In this document: one piece after another, positions 42,815 to 53,767 of the stretch
How the letters are laid out: the number at the start of each line of letters is the position of its first letter
How positions within the stretch are numbered: the stretch's first letter is position 1
NCBI RefSeq assembly: GCF_023028345.1
Contig: NZ_CP095487.1
Span: 3,038,001 to 3,102,000 of the forward strand
Length of the DNA: 64,000 bases
Direction: 5' to 3'
Origin: Halorientalis marina
GTDB taxonomy: Archaea; Halobacteriota; Halobacteria; Halobacteriales; Haloarculaceae
Made by a program: the position numbers and the translations under genes
The notes under the pieces: model-generated
Database searches by the model: none
What the model was told of the DNA's origin: nothing
Seen by the model: only the letters and a program-made list of their open reading frames with translations

Positions 42815-44290
42815 TCAGTCGCTGCCGAACATCTGGCGCATCATGGGGTGCATCTCCATGAGCTGTTCTTCGGCGATCTCCTCGTAGAGCTTGTAGGTGA
42901 TCGAGACCGTCAGCAGCAGGCCCGTCCCGGAGACGTCACCGACCGTCCCCATCATGTTCGCGAAGACGGCGAGGACGCCGACGAGCGCACCGCCGATGAC
43001 CGTCACCTGCGGAATGTACCGCTCCAGGACCGTCTCGATGACCTGTGGGTTCTGCCGGAAGCCGGGGATCTGCATCCCGGACCCGTGAATCTGCTGGGCC
43101 GTCGCCTCCGGCCCCATGTCGGTCGTCTCCACCCAGAAGATGGCGAAGATGGCCCCGCCGATCACCATGAAGGTGAGGTCGACGGCGACCCGCGCCATGA
43201 TCTGTGGCGGCGTCGCGCTCGTCTGCCCGAGCCACCACATCCACTGGCCCGGCGTCTGAATCGGCGCCAGGTAGTAGAAGAGGCCGCCGACAGGCTGGCC
43301 GGAGGAGTACACCCCCAGCCAGGCCGGCATTCCGTTGCCGAGCTGTGCCCGAAGGATGCGGCCGAGGAACTGGATGTTCGCCTGCAGCGCGCGGACGAGG
43401 ATCATCGGCAGGACGCTCGCGTAGATGAGCTTCACCGGGAAGCGACCGCGTGCACCTTTCACCCGCGTGTTGCTCAGCGGGATTTCGACGCGGACGCTCT
43501 CCGCGTACACGACGATCACGAAGATCAACAGCGTCGTGAACAGCGCGATGATCTGCCCCTGGCCGAACAGCAGGACCTGGAGCCCGCTCGGACTCAGCAG
43601 GGGTCCGGTGTTCGCGTTCCCGAGCAGGATCGAGATCCACGTGGGAATGAGGCCCGGCTGCTGGGCGCCCAGCGCCGGCACGGAGACCAGACCGCCGATG
43701 AGCGACTGGCTCACGCCGGCGATGATGAACAGCCCGACGCCGGAGCCGACGCCCCACTTCGAGATGATCTCGTCCATAAAGAGGATGAGCACCCCGCCGG
43801 CGAACACCTGCAGGAACATCAGCCACTTCACGCCGAGCAGCCCGATACCCAGTTGCTGGGCGACCTGCGGGTCCGCCGGCAGGAAGTTGCCGGCGAAGAC
43901 CATCGGGAACCCGGTCAGGACACACATGACGATGACCAGTAGCTTCTGGAGGCCCTGGTAGAGGACCTGGTCGCGCGGATTGTTCTGCGTGTCCAGTCCG
44001 AGCAGGTCCGCACCGCCGAGCAGTTGCAGGACGATGGAGCCCGTGACGATGGGCCCGATCCCCAGCTGCAGAATGGTCCCCTGTCCCCCGGCGAGGATCG
44101 AGCGGAAGCGACCGAACAGGTCGCCACTGCCCGTCCCCAGCCCGTAGAGGAAGACGTTTGTCAAGAAGAAATACAGCACCAGAACGCCGGCCGTCCACGC
44201 CAGCTTCCGCTTGAAAGGGACGTGCCCCTCCGGGCGACGGACGGACGGCATCCGGGTGAGTATCGGTTCCGCTGTCTCCTTCCAACCCAT
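42815..44290 (-). CDS. secY: Preprotein translocase subunit SecY
   Basis: 491 residues, the central channel of the Sec translocon. The N-terminus PILTRMPSVRRPEGHVPFKRKLAWTAGVL and ten membrane helices are visible, including the plug region (YGLGTGSGDLFGRFRSILAGGQGTILQLGIGPIVTGSIVLQLLGG) and the late cytosolic loops. It ends the S10/spc operon, 1 nt after L15. The 226 nt beyond its stop (42589-42814) show no gene. Confidence 0.97.
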   Translation of the reverse strand: MGWKETAEPILTRMPSVRRPEGHVPFKRKLAWTAGVLVLYFFLTNVFLYGLGTGSGDLFGRFRSILAGGQGTILQLGIGPIVTGSIVLQLLGGADLLGLDTQNNPRDQVLYQGLQKLLVIVMCVLTGFPMVFAGNFLPADPQVAQQLGIGLLGVKWLMFLQVFAGGVLILFMDEIISKWGVGSGVGLFIIAGVSQSLIGGLVSVPALGAQQPGLIPTWISILLGNANTGPLLSPSGLQVLLFGQGQIIALFTTLLIFVIVVYAESVRVEIPLSNTRVKGARGRFPVKLIYASVLPMILVRALQANIQFLGRILRAQLGNGMPAWLGVYSSGQPVGGLFYYLAPIQTPGQWMWWLGQTSATPPQIMARVAVDLTFMVIGGAIFAIFWVETTDMGPEATAQQIHGSGMQIPGFRQNPQVIETVLERYIPQVTVIGGALVGVLAVFANMMGTVGDVSGTGLLLTVSITYKLYEEIAEEQLMEMHPMMRQMFGSD

Positions 44291-44291
44291 G

Positions 44292-44798
44292 TTACGCCGC
44301 CCCTTCTTGCTCCTCTTCCGTAGATGTGTCGGCTTCGCGTTCGGCCTTGCGCTCCTCGCCGTGTTCGGTCAGCTCAGCGCTGCCGCCGGCGTCCTCGATC
44401 TTCTCGCGGGCGCTCTCGGAGAACGCGTCCGCGACGACGTCCAGTTCGTTGCGGACCTGCCCGCTCCCGAGGACCTTCACCGCGTCGACCTCGTGGCCGT
44501 CCTCGACGACCTCGCGGGCGTCGATGCGGTAGCCACCGCCGGTCTCCTCGGCGAGGTCGTCCGCGACCAGAAGCGGCGCGTCCTCGTCGAGTTCGCGGAC
44601 GTCGACCTCCGCGACCTCCTCCTGGGACTTCTCCGGGCGCTTGAAGCCGGACTTGCCGAGCGGTTCGTAGTTGTGGAACTCGTGTTTGTCACGGCCCGCA
44701 CGCCCGCGCCCGCCCCGGTGGCCGGCGCCGCGGCGGTTCTTGTGGCTGCCGCCGCCGTGCGTGCGCGAGCCGCGCTGTCGTCGTTTCTTGCTCGTCAT
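44292..44798 (-). CDS. rpl15: Ribosomal protein uL15
   Basis: 168 residues. The basic, glycine-rich N-terminus ([40 protein letters not shown]) is the uL15 rRNA-binding arm. The rest includes VKVLGSGQ, found in the family. An acidic tail ([20 protein letters not shown]) is halophile-typical. It is in the operon between L30 (1-nt overlap) and secY (1-nt gap). Confidence 0.96.
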   Translation of the reverse strand: MTSKKRRQRGSRTHGGGSHKNRRGAGHRGGRGRAGRDKHEFHNYEPLGKSGFKRPEKSQEEVAEVDVRELDEDAPLLVADDLAEETGGGYRIDAREVVEDGHEVDAVKVLGSGQVRNELDVVADAFSESAREKIEDAGGSAELTEHGEERKAEREADTSTEEEQEGAA

Positions 44799-45262
44799 TA
44801 TCGCATCGCCTCCAGCAGTGCGTCGATCTCCTCGGTGGAGTGTTTCCCGAGCTGGCCGCCCTCGGCGGTCGGCTTCTTCACGCCGTCGTGGCCGCCACGC
44901 GGCGGGTGCAGCCGGATGGCCGGCGCCAGTCCTGCGTCACGGAGCGTCGTCTCCTCGGAGAGCAGACCCCAGGCCAGTCCCGCGATGTCGTCGTAGTCGG
45001 TGTGCTCTGCGACCCACTCGTCGTCGATGTCGGCGTCGCCCTCGAGGGGTTCGCCGCGGCGACGCAGGAGGGTCTCGACCGTCTCCTGGCTGGGCTCGCC
45101 GTAGGCCACGTAGTCGTTGACCTTCGTGATCATCCCGCGGTAGGTGTCTTCCTCGGGGACGAACGTGCAGTGGTTCACGTCGTGGACGTTCAGCATCTCC
45201 AGCGTGTCCGCCACTGCAGTATCCATGTTCACCTCACCGCGGACCTGGACGAGCGCCTGCAT
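44798..45262 (-). CDS. rpl30: Ribosomal protein uL30
   Basis: 154 residues from the ATG read at 45262 ([26 protein letters not shown]). It is the long archaeal form with the [14 protein letters not shown] segment. The start overlaps the S5 stop by 1 nt, so translation is likely coupled. Confidence 0.95.
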   Translation of the reverse strand: MQALVQVRGEVNMDTAVADTLEMLNVHDVNHCTFVPEEDTYRGMITKVNDYVAYGEPSQETVETLLRRRGEPLEGDADIDDEWVAEHTDYDDIAGLAWGLLSEETTLRDAGLAPAIRLHPPRGGHDGVKKPTAEGGQLGKHSTEEIDALLEAMR

Positions 45263-45897
45263 CACTCGATCACCTCGCGTTTCTCCATCGTCCGCTGGGG
45301 GACACGCGCCTCGGCCGTGTTCCGGAGGGCGTTGAACGTCGCCTTCGCGAAGTTGACCGTGGTGCGGGTGTTCCCCGAACTGCGCGTCCAGATGTCCTCG
45401 ATACCGGCGAGTTCGAGCACGTGGCGGACGGTCTCCCCGCCCGCGAGGCCCAGCCCGCGCGGTGCCGGCTGGAGCTCGACCTCGACCGACCCGGCCTTGC
45501 CCGTCGTCCGGAGCGCGACCGTGTGCGGGCGACCGCAGCCACACTCCCAGGACCCACAGCCCCGGGAGACGTTGATGAGGTTCAGTTTGCCGACCTCGAT
45601 GGCCTTCTGGATCGCGCCGCCGACCTGGTCGTCACGCCCTTCGGCGTAGCCGACCAGCCCGTCGCGGTTGCCGACGACGACGACACACCGGAACTTCACC
45701 CGGCGGCCGGAGTCGGTCATCCGCTGGACCATGTTGATGTCCAGGACCTCGTCTTGCAGGTCCGGGACCAGCTGGTCCACGACCTCCGGCTCCTTCAGCG
45801 GGAGGCCGGAGTTCAGCGCCTCCGTCATCGAATCGATCTCGCCGTCCCGGACCTTCCGTCCGAGACGGGTTCGTGGTTCCCATCCGTCAGTACTCAT
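45262..45897 (-). CDS. rps5: Ribosomal protein uS5
   Basis: 211 residues. The S5 core is [45 protein letters not shown], followed by the archaeal [16 protein letters not shown] insertion, [27 protein letters not shown] and [17 protein letters not shown]. It belongs to the 30S body near the decoding site. Its ATG overlaps the L18 stop by 4 nt. Confidence 0.97.
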   Translation of the reverse strand: MSTDGWEPRTRLGRKVRDGEIDSMTEALNSGLPLKEPEVVDQLVPDLQDEVLDINMVQRMTDSGRRVKFRCVVVVGNRDGLVGYAEGRDDQVGGAIQKAIEVGKLNLINVSRGCGSWECGCGRPHTVALRTTGKAGSVEVELQPAPRGLGLAGGETVRHVLELAGIEDIWTRSSGNTRTTVNFAKATFNALRNTAEARVPQRTMEKREVIE

Positions 45898-46451
45898 AGT
45901 TCAGTCTCCATCAGTGTCTCCCGCACCTCGTCGAAGTGGGCGGGCAGTTCCGTGGCGTCGAAGTCGCCGCCGTACAGCTCCTCGTCGAGACTCTCCGCGT
46001 ACTCGGCGATGTGCTCGCCGCGGGTCCGCTCCCAATCGGCCAGCACGCTGTCGTTGTGCGGGATTTCGAGCCCTGCGTCGATCGCACCTTCCTGTACCGC
46101 GAACACCTTGTTGCCGGGCGTCGCGGAGTTGAGTCCGATGTCGAGGACGCCCTCCTCGAACCCGGCCGCGACCGCGCGCTTTCCAGCCAGCAGGCCGGTC
46201 AGGTACGCGGCCGGCAGGTTCCCGGTGGGGGCCTCCCAGCCGAACTCGTCCAGGTCGGTCGACTGTGCACTCGCGACTGTCTCGTCACCCTGTGGCCCGG
46301 TGACGATCAGCTGCGCCATAGTCTGCCGGTTGCTCTTCCGAGCGACCAGCCGGGGTTTCCCGGATTTCAGCAGGCGCAACCTCTGATGGTAGTTCGTTCG
46401 GGCCTCGCGGCGACGCCGCATCGGCACCTTGTATCGTGGTCCTGTTGCCAT
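45894..46451 (-). CDS. rpl18: Ribosomal protein uL18
   Basis: 185 residues from the ATG read at 46451 ([25 protein letters not shown]); an ATG at 46457 is 6 nt further out. The protein binds 5S rRNA. Family blocks: [41 protein letters not shown] and [11 protein letters not shown]. The gene follows L19e with a 2-nt gap. Confidence 0.96.
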   Translation of the reverse strand: MATGPRYKVPMRRRREARTNYHQRLRLLKSGKPRLVARKSNRQTMAQLIVTGPQGDETVASAQSTDLDEFGWEAPTGNLPAAYLTGLLAGKRAVAAGFEEGVLDIGLNSATPGNKVFAVQEGAIDAGLEIPHNDSVLADWERTRGEHIAEYAESLDEELYGGDFDATELPAHFDEVRETLMETEL

Positions 46452-46453
46452 AG

Positions 46454-46903
46454 TCACTCACCTCCGTACTGCTCGTCGATGAACCGCTCCATGTCGTCGA
46501 CGCTGTCGAACTCGCCACCGCCGGCCTGATCGTACAGCTTGCGGTACGCCGAGCTCGACAGCTCGCCGTCGTCACGGAGCTCGCGGAGCCGCCGCCGCTG
46601 GGCGCGGATCCGGTTCCGCCACTCGTCTTTCTCGTTCTGCCGACCGCCGGCCTTCCCGCGACGGGAGCCCGGACCGGTCTGGTGGCCGTACGACCGCTTC
46701 TCGGCGCGCTCGCGTGCGCGACCGCGGGAGTTCCCCGACGGCTCGTCGGCCTGAATGATACCCTGATCGACCAGCTCGCGGATGTCCTCGCGGGTGATCG
46801 CGTCCGCAATCTCGCCCTGCTCTTCGGGGTCGAACCAGAGCCGGTTCTTCCCGACGTCGAGGACGTCCGCCGCCAGTCGTTTCTGTGCGCTCAGATTCGT
46901 CAT
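46454..46903 (-). CDS. rpl19e: Ribosomal protein L19e
   Basis: 149 residues ([51 protein letters not shown], the L19e N-terminus). A basic middle ([33 protein letters not shown]) contacts rRNA. It is an archaeal/eukaryotic-only protein. The start overlaps the L32e stop by 4 nt. Confidence 0.96.
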   Translation of the reverse strand: MTNLSAQKRLAADVLDVGKNRLWFDPEEQGEIADAITREDIRELVDQGIIQADEPSGNSRGRARERAEKRSYGHQTGPGSRRGKAGGRQNEKDEWRNRIRAQRRRLRELRDDGELSSSAYRKLYDQAGGGEFDSVDDMERFIDEQYGGE

Positions 46904-47883
46904 GAGTCGACCTCCACTTCCTCGTAGGTCGGGTTCAGGACCCGGATGCCCTGCTCTTCGGCCTGTTCCTCGATGCGCTCGCGCTTCCGGCCGCCGACTT
47001 TCGAGGCGATCCGGACCGCCTCGCGGTCGCCGTCGACGCCCTCGAGGTCGTCCACGTTGTGGACGCGGACCTCCTCGAAGCCGCTCGGGTGTTTGCCCCG
47101 GACGGCTTCCGGCGTCCGGAAGCCGGCCTGGACCGTGTCGCCTTTGCCCTTGATGCCGCGGCGCTGCTTCGAGAGCTGCCCGCGGGGGCGGCGCCACGAC
47201 GTCGAGACGCGCTTTTTCTTGTGGTGGTCCTGACGGTTGAACTGCGGCTTGTTCACCTTCCCGCGCTCCTTCAGGAGCCGCTTCTCGTTGTCCGACAGGT
47301 CCGGCGTCTTCTCGGTCAGCCCGCGGGCACGCAGTTCCGTCTCCACGTCCTCCTCGGGCGCCTCGGGCGCTTCCTCTTCGACCTCGGCCTCGGTCTCCTC
47401 GTCGACTTCCAGACCGCCGACGTCGGCCTTGATCCGGGCCGCCAGCGCGTTGCCGATGCCGTCGACCTCGGCCAGTTCGTCCTGGCTCGCGCCGCGGACG
47501 TCGTCGACCGTCCGGTAGCCGGCGCCTTCCAGCGCCGCCGCCTTCGAGTTGCCGACGCCGCTGATGTCGGTCAGGTCCTCCAGTTCGTCCGCTTCGTCCT
47601 CCGCGTCGTCGGTCGACTCGGACTCGTCGGCCTCGCCCTCGTCTTCGGCGGGCGCGTCCTCCTCGACCTCGGCTTCGGCCTCTTCGTCGACTTCGAGGCC
47701 ACCGACGTCGGCCTTGATCCGGGCCGCCAGCGCGTTGCCGATGCCCTCGATCTCGGCCAGGTCGTCCTGGTCGGCCGCCGCGAGGTCCTCGACGGACTCG
47801 TAGCCAGCACCACGGAGTGTCGCGGCCGTCTCGCGGTCGACGCCAGCGATGTCCTCGATCTCCGCGGGTTCGTCGTCGGCCAT
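46900..47883 (-). CDS. rpl32e: Ribosomal protein L32e with duplicated helix-hairpin-helix extension
   Basis: 327 residues. The C-terminal 130 or so are L32e ([37 protein letters not shown], then [31 protein letters not shown]). The N-terminal part carries two helix-hairpin-helix units of about 70 residues each, joined by acidic linkers. Both contain (V/I)[23 protein letters not shown], and the DNA is almost identical at 47397-47468 and 47687-47758. Haloarchaeal L32e usually has one such unit, so the second looks like a recent internal duplication. Operon position between L6 (1-nt overlap) and L19e. Confidence 0.95.
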   Translation of the reverse strand: MADDEPAEIEDIAGVDRETAATLRGAGYESVEDLAAADQDDLAEIEGIGNALAARIKADVGGLEVDEEAEAEVEEDAPAEDEGEADESESTDDAEDEADELEDLTDISGVGNSKAAALEGAGYRTVDDVRGASQDELAEVDGIGNALAARIKADVGGLEVDEETEAEVEEEAPEAPEEDVETELRARGLTEKTPDLSDNEKRLLKERGKVNKPQFNRQDHHKKKRVSTSWRRPRGQLSKQRRGIKGKGDTVQAGFRTPEAVRGKHPSGFEEVRVHNVDDLEGVDGDREAVRIASKVGGRKRERIEEQAEEQGIRVLNPTYEEVEVDS

Positions 47884-48419
47884 CAGGCGTCACCTCGGTT
47901 CGGCTTCGCCGTGATGTAGACGCCGTCCTGGAACACCCGGATGTCCTTGTCCTTGACTCGGGTGAGCTGCTCGATGTCGGCGGCGGTCTGGCCCACGGCC
48001 TCGATGTCGGGGCCGCTGAGCGTGAGTTCCTCGCCGTCGATCTCGACCTCGGTGTCCCCGTGGATCGGCGTCCGCCGGGGCGCTTTCTCGCCGAGGAAGT
48101 TCTCGATGACGATCTCGCCGTCTTCGGCCCGCACCGTCATCGGGAAGTGGGAGTAGAAGACTTCCATCTCGTACTCCCAGCCCTCGGTCACGCCGTGGAA
48201 CATGTTCCTGACGTGACTCTCGAAGGTGCCGAGCGTCGCCATCGTCTCCGCGTCTGTCTCCTCGCTCTCGACGACGACTCCGCCGTCGTCGACGGCGACG
48301 TCGACGTCGGGATACCAGAGCCGTCGCGTCACGCTGCCGTTCGGCCCCTCGACCGTGAGGTCGAGGTGGTCCGTCTCGGCGCTGACTTCGTCCGGAATTT
48401 CGAGTTCTGTTCGTGGCAT
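47883..48419 (-). CDS. rpl6: Ribosomal protein uL6
   Basis: 178 residues. Two similar beta/alpha domains: [33 protein letters not shown] and [74 protein letters not shown]. It lies near the factor-binding region of the 50S subunit. It is separated from S8 by 2 nt. Confidence 0.97.
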   Translation of the reverse strand: MPRTELEIPDEVSAETDHLDLTVEGPNGSVTRRLWYPDVDVAVDDGGVVVESEETDAETMATLGTFESHVRNMFHGVTEGWEYEMEVFYSHFPMTVRAEDGEIVIENFLGEKAPRRTPIHGDTEVEIDGEELTLSGPDIEAVGQTAADIEQLTRVKDKDIRVFQDGVYITAKPNRGDA

Positions 48420-48421
48420 TG

Positions 48422-48814
48422 TTAGTAGACGTACGCGATCACCTGGCCACCGATGCCCTCCTCGCGGGCCTCGTAGTGGCTCATGATACCGTGGCTGGTG
48501 CTCACGACGAGCGTCCCGTAGTCACGGGCGGGGAGGAACCGCTTCTCCCACTTCTCGAACTCGTCGGCGCCCGCACTGTAGCGGGGCTTGACCGGGCCAC
48601 ACTCGTTGATCGCTCCCTTCAGTTCGACCTCGAACTCGCCGGATTTGCCGTCGTCGACGAAACTGAATCCGTCGATGTACCCGCGGTCGTAGAAGACCTC
48701 GAGTACCGACCCGATCATGTTCGAGGCGGGCGATATCGTCTGCTCCAGGTGTCCGACGCTCTCGGCGTTGTTCAACCCCGAAAGGGCGGCGGACAGTGGA
48801 TCGTTCCCTGTCAT
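48422..48814 (-). CDS. rps8: Ribosomal protein uS8
   Basis: 130 residues from the ATG read at 48814 ([50 protein letters not shown]). The C-terminal half has [38 protein letters not shown], the family end. It binds 16S rRNA helix 21. The start overlaps the S14 stop by 4 nt. Confidence 0.97.
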   Translation of the reverse strand: MTGNDPLSAALSGLNNAESVGHLEQTISPASNMIGSVLEVFYDRGYIDGFSFVDDGKSGEFEVELKGAINECGPVKPRYSAGADEFEKWEKRFLPARDYGTLVVSTSHGIMSHYEAREEGIGGQVIAYVY

Positions 48815-49005
48815 GAGTACTTCTTGAATCCCATACCGCGTGCGATCTCGCGGAAGCACTGCCGACAGAGGTAGATGTCGTACTTCCCGACCAGACCCTG
48901 CTCGCGCCCACAGCGCTGGCAGGACCGCAGCTCTCGCCGCTGGGTCTGGGTATCCTCGTCGGCCTCGGCCTCCTCGGCGTCGACTTCGGGTTCGCTCTCG
49001 CTCAT
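48811..49005 (-). CDS. rps14: Ribosomal protein uS14 (zinc form)
   Basis: 64 residues, with an acidic N-terminal extension of about 22 residues before the core. Zinc ligands C29, C32, C47 and C50 are in [12 protein letters not shown] and [20 protein letters not shown]. The ATGA overlap with L5 (49002-49005) implies coupled translation. Confidence 0.96.
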   Translation of the reverse strand: MSESEPEVDAEEAEADEDTQTQRRELRSCQRCGREQGLVGKYDIYLCRQCFREIARGMGFKKYS

Positions 49006-49538
49006 TCGTTGACCTCCACGTCGAAGTTCGCCTCGACGTACGCGACCGCGTCGTCCGGGTCCAGTCGATGCGTCGACGGGATCGAGCGCGACGCCTTGTC
49101 GCGCTTCGCCACGCGGTAGCCGGGGCGGACCATGTTGACCGTCACGTCCAGCCCGTAGATTCCGATGTTCGGATCGTACTCCTGGCTCGGGAAGTCCGTG
49201 TGTTCCTCGACGCCGAAACTGAAGTTCCCGGTGTCGTCGAACTGCGACGCCGACAGCTCCGTCAGCGGGAGCGCCGTCGCCAGGAACTCCTCGGCGGCAT
49301 CGTCCCGCAGCGTGACCTTCGCACCGACCACGTCACCCTGCCGGATACCGAACTCGCCGATGGTCTCTTTGGCCGTCGTTCGGACCGGCTGCTGGCCCGC
49401 GACCTCCTCCAGGATCTCCTCGCCGTTCGCCAGTTCGCGGCCACCTTGACCGACGCCCATGTGGACGACGACCTTCTCGATGCGCGGCTCGCGCATCTCG
49501 TGGAAGTCCGCGCCGCCAGTGTCCGATTCGGAACTCAT
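49002..49538 (-). CDS. rpl5: Ribosomal protein uL5
   Basis: 178 residues. Core blocks: [55 protein letters not shown] and [29 protein letters not shown]. It binds 5S rRNA and contacts P-site tRNA. The start overlaps the S4e stop by 1 nt. Confidence 0.97.
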   Translation of the reverse strand: MSSESDTGGADFHEMREPRIEKVVVHMGVGQGGRELANGEEILEEVAGQQPVRTTAKETIGEFGIRQGDVVGAKVTLRDDAAEEFLATALPLTELSASQFDDTGNFSFGVEEHTDFPSQEYDPNIGIYGLDVTVNMVRPGYRVAKRDKASRSIPSTHRLDPDDAVAYVEANFDVEVNE

Positions 49539-50284
49539 CAGTCGTCACCTCCGTCGGTGAAGTTCTCGTCGATGACGACGACGTACTCCTGAATCGTCTC
49601 GAAGCCACCGGCGGCTTCGCCGCCTTCTGCGGCTGACGCCTCGCTGTCGCCGTCGTCCTGTTCGACCAGCACGTTGTTGGCCGAACTCCCAGGTGTGACC
49701 TGGATCTCGTCGATCTCGCCGATCTCGCCGGCGTGTGCGCCGTCGACCGCGGTCACGAGCGCCCCCTCTTCGTAGGGGAAGTGGGCGACGATCTCGCCGT
49801 CGTCGTTCGAGACGACGACCGAGTCGCTCCCGCTGTACTCGCTGTCCTCGTCGACGGTCAGCGTCTCCCCGTCGTGCAGCGTCAGCTGCACTTTGCCGCC
49901 GGGGACGTGCTGTTTGTTGACGATTTTACCGAGCTTCGATCCCGCGCTCTCCTCGTCGATGGGGGTCAGCGCGAGCCGACCACCCTCGTCGGGGAACACG
50001 CGGTAGAACTCCTCGCGCTCGGCGAAGGCCACGATGTCGAACATCCCGACCGGGCGCTCCTCGTCGGAGACCGGCTTCCCGTTGATCAGGACGTTGTCCT
50101 GGTTGAGAGCGTAGCGGGCCTCCTTCCGGTTGTCCACGTAGCCCAGCACGTCCCGCAGGACGATCAGCAGGGGAACCCCCGCCTCGCCGTGCGGACCGGC
50201 GTCGGCCTTGACCGTGAACGTCTCCGTCTTGCGCTCGACGGGCCAGGAGTTCGGCACCGACAGTCGCTTCTGGTGTTTGGTCAT
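49538..50284 (-). CDS. rps4e: Ribosomal protein S4e
   Basis: 248 residues. N-terminus [84 protein letters not shown] includes an S4-like RNA-binding domain. A KOW-type segment ([15 protein letters not shown]) is near the C-terminus. A Ser/Asp/Glu/Ala-rich insert ([18 protein letters not shown]) lies close to the end. Archaeal and eukaryotic only. Confidence 0.96.
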   Translation of the reverse strand: MTKHQKRLSVPNSWPVERKTETFTVKADAGPHGEAGVPLLIVLRDVLGYVDNRKEARYALNQDNVLINGKPVSDEERPVGMFDIVAFAEREEFYRVFPDEGGRLALTPIDEESAGSKLGKIVNKQHVPGGKVQLTLHDGETLTVDEDSEYSGSDSVVVSNDDGEIVAHFPYEEGALVTAVDGAHAGEIGEIDEIQVTPGSSANNVLVEQDDGDSEASAAEGGEAAGGFETIQEYVVVIDENFTDGGDD

Positions 50285-50643
50285 GCGCTATCCGCCTCCG
50301 ACTCCAGCCGGTCGCGCCGCTTGTCGTCGTCCAGGTCCAGACCGGTCACGCGGACGTTGCTCGGCTCCAGCGGGAAGGGGACCTCCTCGCCGTCGGCCGT
50401 CTCCTGCGTGACGTCCTCCACGTGGACGACGCCCTGCTTGAGATCGACCGTGACGACTTCCCCGTCCTCGCCGGCGTGATCGCCGCGCATGACTTCGACC
50501 GTGTCGCCCTGGTTGACGCGCACGTTGCGCTGGCCGTACTCCTCGCGGAGGTCGCCGGTCAGCGTCGCGCGCACCTGCTTCTGTTTCTCGTGCAGCGAGG
50601 CGCGTTCGGTCTGCGTTCGCTGTTTGCTCGGTTGTCGTGTCAT
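50281..50643 (-). CDS. rpl24: Ribosomal protein uL24
   Basis: 120 residues. Basic N-terminus ([48 protein letters not shown]), then the KOW motif [28 protein letters not shown]. An assembly initiator of the 50S subunit. The stop overlaps the S4e start by 4 nt. Confidence 0.96.
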   Translation of the reverse strand: MTRQPSKQRTQTERASLHEKQKQVRATLTGDLREEYGQRNVRVNQGDTVEVMRGDHAGEDGEVVTVDLKQGVVHVEDVTQETADGEEVPFPLEPSNVRVTGLDLDDDKRRDRLESEADSA

Positions 50644-51038
50644 ACTATCATCGTTGCAGTACTCGCGATGGTTCCGAACCGCTCTGCCACCTCGCGGGCG
50701 ATGGGGCCCTTGATCTCGGTCCCGCGGGGCTCCTCGTTCTCGTCGATGATGACCCCCGCGTTGTCCTCGAACTTCACCCGGGTCCCGTCCGGCCGGCGGA
50801 TCGACTGCCGCTGGCGGACGACCACCGCTTCGAGCACCTGGCGACGCATCTCCGGCGTCCCCTTGGTGACCGAGACGGTGATCTTGTCACCGAGGCCCGC
50901 CTTCGGGTGGCGGTTTTTCGTTCCCGAATAGCCCGTGATGGAGATGACCTTCAGTTCGCGTGCGCCCGTGTTGTCCGCACACGTGATCAGCGAGCCCTTC
51001 TCCAGGCCCTGGGTCACGTCGGCGTTGAGCGCTTCCAT
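50640..51038 (-). CDS. rpl14: Ribosomal protein uL14
   Basis: 132 residues. Core: [110 protein letters not shown]. It forms part of the intersubunit face. The start overlaps the S17 stop by 1 nt and the stop overlaps the L24 start by 4 nt. Confidence 0.97.
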   Translation of the reverse strand: MEALNADVTQGLEKGSLITCADNTGARELKVISITGYSGTKNRHPKAGLGDKITVSVTKGTPEMRRQVLEAVVVRQRQSIRRPDGTRVKFEDNAGVIIDENEEPRGTEIKGPIAREVAERFGTIASTATMIV

Positions 51039-51412
51039 CAGTCGTCACCTCCGTCGCTGGGGCCAGCCACCTCGGCGGCCGTCACGGCATCTGCCGCGGC
51101 CAGCCGCTCGACGACGACGTGGCTTTTCGTCTTCGAGAGCGGTCGTGTCTCTGCGATACGGACCGTGTCGCCGACCGACAGGTCCATGCACGGCGGTGCG
51201 TGTGCGGGCACACGCGACCGTCGTTTCATGAACCGGTCGTATTTCGGCACCTTCACGTCGTACTCGCGTTCGACGACGACGGTCTTGTCCATGTCTGTGG
51301 AGGCGACCGTTCCTTCGAGCGTCCCGCCACGCACACCGAGTGTGCCGTGGAAGGGACAGTTCTCGTCGGAACAGGTCTCCTCCGGCGTGTCTACGTTGAG
51401 TCCTAGCGCCAT
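51038..51412 (-). CDS. rps17: Ribosomal protein uS17
   Basis: 124 residues. Core [74 protein letters not shown]. The N-terminus carries [12 protein letters not shown], the archaeal extension with two cysteines. The start overlaps the rnp1 stop region by 10 nt. Confidence 0.97.
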   Translation of the reverse strand: MALGLNVDTPEETCSDENCPFHGTLGVRGGTLEGTVASTDMDKTVVVEREYDVKVPKYDRFMKRRSRVPAHAPPCMDLSVGDTVRIAETRPLSKTKSHVVVERLAAADAVTAAEVAGPSDGGDD

Positions 51413-51687
51413 TTCGAATCACCTGTTCGTTCCGTGCGTCGAGCCGGTCGCGCGACGAGCACGTCGCCGTCGACGGTGACCGTCTCACCCTCCACGTCGA
51501 ACGCGAACGTCGCGTCGGCCTTCGGCACCTGCCACACCCGCTGGTCGCCCTCGACACTGAACGTCTTCGTCGTCTCCATGACGACCTCGCCCTCGATCCC
51601 GACGAGGTCGGGGTTCGAGGCGGCCGTGACCCTGACGGGCCGGCCGATGAGTTCGTGTCGCGTGAGGGTTGCGGGTGTCAGTGGCAT
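51403..51687 (-). CDS. rnp1: Ribonuclease P protein component 1 (Rpp29 homologue)
   Basis: 94 residues from the ATG read at 51687 ([20 protein letters not shown]); the frame open to 51786 has no family match. It has the Sm-like fold of Rpp29/Pop4: [39 protein letters not shown]. It is an archaeal RNase P subunit that aids 5' maturation of tRNA. Archaea commonly encode it between L29 and S17, as here. Confidence 0.94.
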   Translation of the reverse strand: MPLTPATLTRHELIGRPVRVTAASNPDLVGIEGEVVMETTKTFSVEGDQRVWQVPKADATFAFDVEGETVTVDGDVLVARPARRTERTGDSKWR

Positions 51688-51688
51688 C

Positions 51689-51898
51689 TTACTGTTCGAC
51701 GTCGCCTTCCTCGCGCTGGATCGTCTTGATCCGCGCGATGGCGCGACGCATCTCCTTGATTCGCCCCGGGTTCTCCGGGGCACCACCCGCGGCCTGGACG
51801 GCCCGGGAGTTCAGCAGTTCCGTCTCGAGGTCCTCCAGCTCTGCCTGCCGCTCGGCCGGCGTCATGTCCCGGATTTCCTCGGCGTGGAGGATGGTCAT
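51689..51898 (-). CDS. rpl29: Ribosomal protein uL29
   Basis: 69 residues: [64 protein letters not shown], an all-helical L29 near the peptide exit tunnel. The start overlaps the S3 stop by 4 nt, and rnp1 follows after 1 nt. Confidence 0.96.
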   Translation of the reverse strand: MTILHAEEIRDMTPAERQAELEDLETELLNSRAVQAAGGAPENPGRIKEMRRAIARIKTIQREEGDVEQ

Positions 51899-52872
51899 TC
51901 GTCGTCACCCTCCTCGTCGGCGTCCGCCTCCGCTTCGGCGTCGGCCTCCTCGTCTTCCATCTCGTCCATCAGGTCCTCGGCTTCCGCCTCGGCGTCCTCG
52001 TCGACCTCCGACTCGATGGCCTCGTCGAGTTCGTCGATGTCGACGTCGTCGGGCTCCTCGTCCGGAACCTCGACGTCCTCCTCGACGATCTCCTCTTCGA
52101 CGACTTCCTCGTCGACGTCGGGCTCGGCTTCGTCGTCGGCCGCTTCAGCCTCGTCGTCCTCGGGCGGCGCGCCCGTCTCGGGTTCGGCCTCGCCGGCCTC
52201 GTCGTCCTCGGGTTCGCCCTCGAGGAGGTCCTCGACGCCTTCCTCGTCGACGTCTGCGACGTAGTCCTCGATCTCGACGTCCTCGTAGATCTCGAAGTCG
52301 TCGGGGAGTTCCGCGTTCGGCGGGATGATCTTCACGTCGACGCCGATAGTGCCGAGCTTCATGACCGCGACGCCCTGCCCGTGGTCGACGATCTCCTCGG
52401 CGGGTTCGCCGTTGTGCTTGATGTAGCCACGGTTGAACTTCTCCACGCGTGAGCGTGCGCCCGTGACCTTCCCGCTGAGGACGATCTCCGCGCCCAGCGC
52501 GCCGGCTTCCATGATGCGGTCGATGGTCGTGTGACCGGCCTTCCGGAAGTACCAGCCGCGTTCGAGCGCGTTGGCAAGCCGGTCGGCGACGATCCGTGCG
52601 TTGAGGTCCGGCTCGTCGACCTCCTGCACGTCGATCTGGGGGTCTTCGAGGTTGAACCGCTCCTCGAGTTCCGTCGTGACCTTCCGGATGTTCTTCCCGC
52701 CCTTGCCGATGACCATGCCTGGCTTCTCGGCCTTGAGGACGATCTGGGTCCCCATCGGCGTCTTGGCGACGTCCATGCCGCCGTAGCCGGCACGGCCCAG
52801 TTCGTCGGCGAAGAACTCGTCGATCTGGGTCCGCTGGAGACCGTCACGGATGAACTGCTGTTCGTCCGCCAT
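51895..52872 (-). CDS. rps3: Ribosomal protein uS3
   Basis: 325 residues from the ATG read at 52872 ([25 protein letters not shown]). It contains the KH domain with [18 protein letters not shown] and the C-terminal S3 domain ([53 protein letters not shown]). About the last 120 residues are a very acidic tail (Glu/Asp/Ala), as often seen in haloarchaea. It is part of the mRNA entry site. Its start overlaps the L22 stop by 1 nt. Confidence 0.96.
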   Translation of the reverse strand: MADEQQFIRDGLQRTQIDEFFADELGRAGYGGMDVAKTPMGTQIVLKAEKPGMVIGKGGKNIRKVTTELEERFNLEDPQIDVQEVDEPDLNARIVADRLANALERGWYFRKAGHTTIDRIMEAGALGAEIVLSGKVTGARSRVEKFNRGYIKHNGEPAEEIVDHGQGVAVMKLGTIGVDVKIIPPNAELPDDFEIYEDVEIEDYVADVDEEGVEDLLEGEPEDDEAGEAEPETGAPPEDDEAEAADDEAEPDVDEEVVEEEIVEEDVEVPDEEPDDVDIDELDEAIESEVDEDAEAEAEDLMDEMEDEEADAEAEADADEEGDDE

Positions 52873-53342
52873 CAGGCCTCCACCTCCTCGGCTTCCTGCA
52901 GGATCAGTTCGACGTCGACCTCGGGGCTGTTCCACGGGTCGGCCCGCCCCATCGCGCGGGGCTTGCGGCCCGGGGACTCGCCGACCTTGTGGGCGGCGAC
53001 GTGGAGAATCGTCATCTCCTCGCCGTCGAAGCCCTGGTGGTCGGCGTTGCCGACCGCGTTCTCGATGAGGTCGAGGAAAGCCTCGCTGGCCTTCTCGGGG
53101 TAGCGACCGGCGTCCCAGCCTTCGATGTCGTCTCGGTGGCCGACGCCCGCGTTGTGAGACTTGAAGGGGACCGACTGCTCGCCCTCGATAACCGATTCGA
53201 GGTACGCGACCGCCTCGCCGGCGGTCATGCCCTTGATCTCACGGGCGATGGCCTTGCTGTGCTTGTGGCTCATCTGCCGCTCCCGGAGCATCGCTTTCGC
53301 CGTCGTGTCCGGGTCCGGATCGATTGAGTAGCTGATTCCCAT
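52872..53342 (-). CDS. rpl22: Ribosomal protein uL22
   Basis: 156 residues. Archaeal L22 features: [105 protein letters not shown]. It lines the exit tunnel. It is separated from S19 by 2 nt. Confidence 0.97.
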   Translation of the reverse strand: MGISYSIDPDPDTTAKAMLRERQMSHKHSKAIAREIKGMTAGEAVAYLESVIEGEQSVPFKSHNAGVGHRDDIEGWDAGRYPEKASEAFLDLIENAVGNADHQGFDGEEMTILHVAAHKVGESPGRKPRAMGRADPWNSPEVDVELILQEAEEVEA

Positions 53343-53344
53343 GG

Positions 53345-53767
53345 TTACTTGAGTGGCACGAACTTCGAGGACCGGGTCGCCCCGATCCCTGCCTGTCCGT
53401 GCTCGACGTCCGTCCGTGTGAGCTGGAACTCGCCGAGGTAGTGGCCGAGCATCTCCGGCTCCACCTCGACGCGCTCGAAGCTCTCGCCGTTGTGGACCGC
53501 GAACGTGATGCCGATCATCTCCGGCACCACCGGCATGTCGCGCAGGTGGGTCCGGATGGGGTCGTTGGCCGTCTCCTCCTCGCCGGCCTCACGGGCCGAT
53601 TCGAGGAGCTTCTCTTTCTCCTCGGACAGGCCACGTTCGATACTTCGCCGCTGGCGTGCGGGGAGCAGTGCCGCGACCTCGTCGAGGTCCATGTCCTGCA
53701 ACTCGTCGAGCGTGTGGCCACGGTAGGTAAACTCGCCCTCGTGACCGATCTGGTATTCCGAACTCAT
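53345..53767 (-). CDS. rps19: Ribosomal protein uS19
   Basis: 140 residues. [50 protein letters not shown] is the archaeal N-terminal extension, followed by the S19 core ([48 protein letters not shown]). The start overlaps the L2 stop by 4 nt. Confidence 0.97.
   Translation of the reverse strand: MSSEYQIGHEGEFTYRGHTLDELQDMDLDEVAALLPARQRRSIERGLSEEKEKLLESAREAGEEETANDPIRTHLRDMPVVPEMIGITFAVHNGESFERVEVEPEMLGHYLGEFQLTRTDVEHGQAGIGATRSSKFVPLK

Noticed and set aside
51895-52260. Long Glu/Asp/Ala tail of S3 as a novel domain
   Set aside because: Acidic C-terminal tails of this type are ordinary in haloarchaeal ribosomal proteins.
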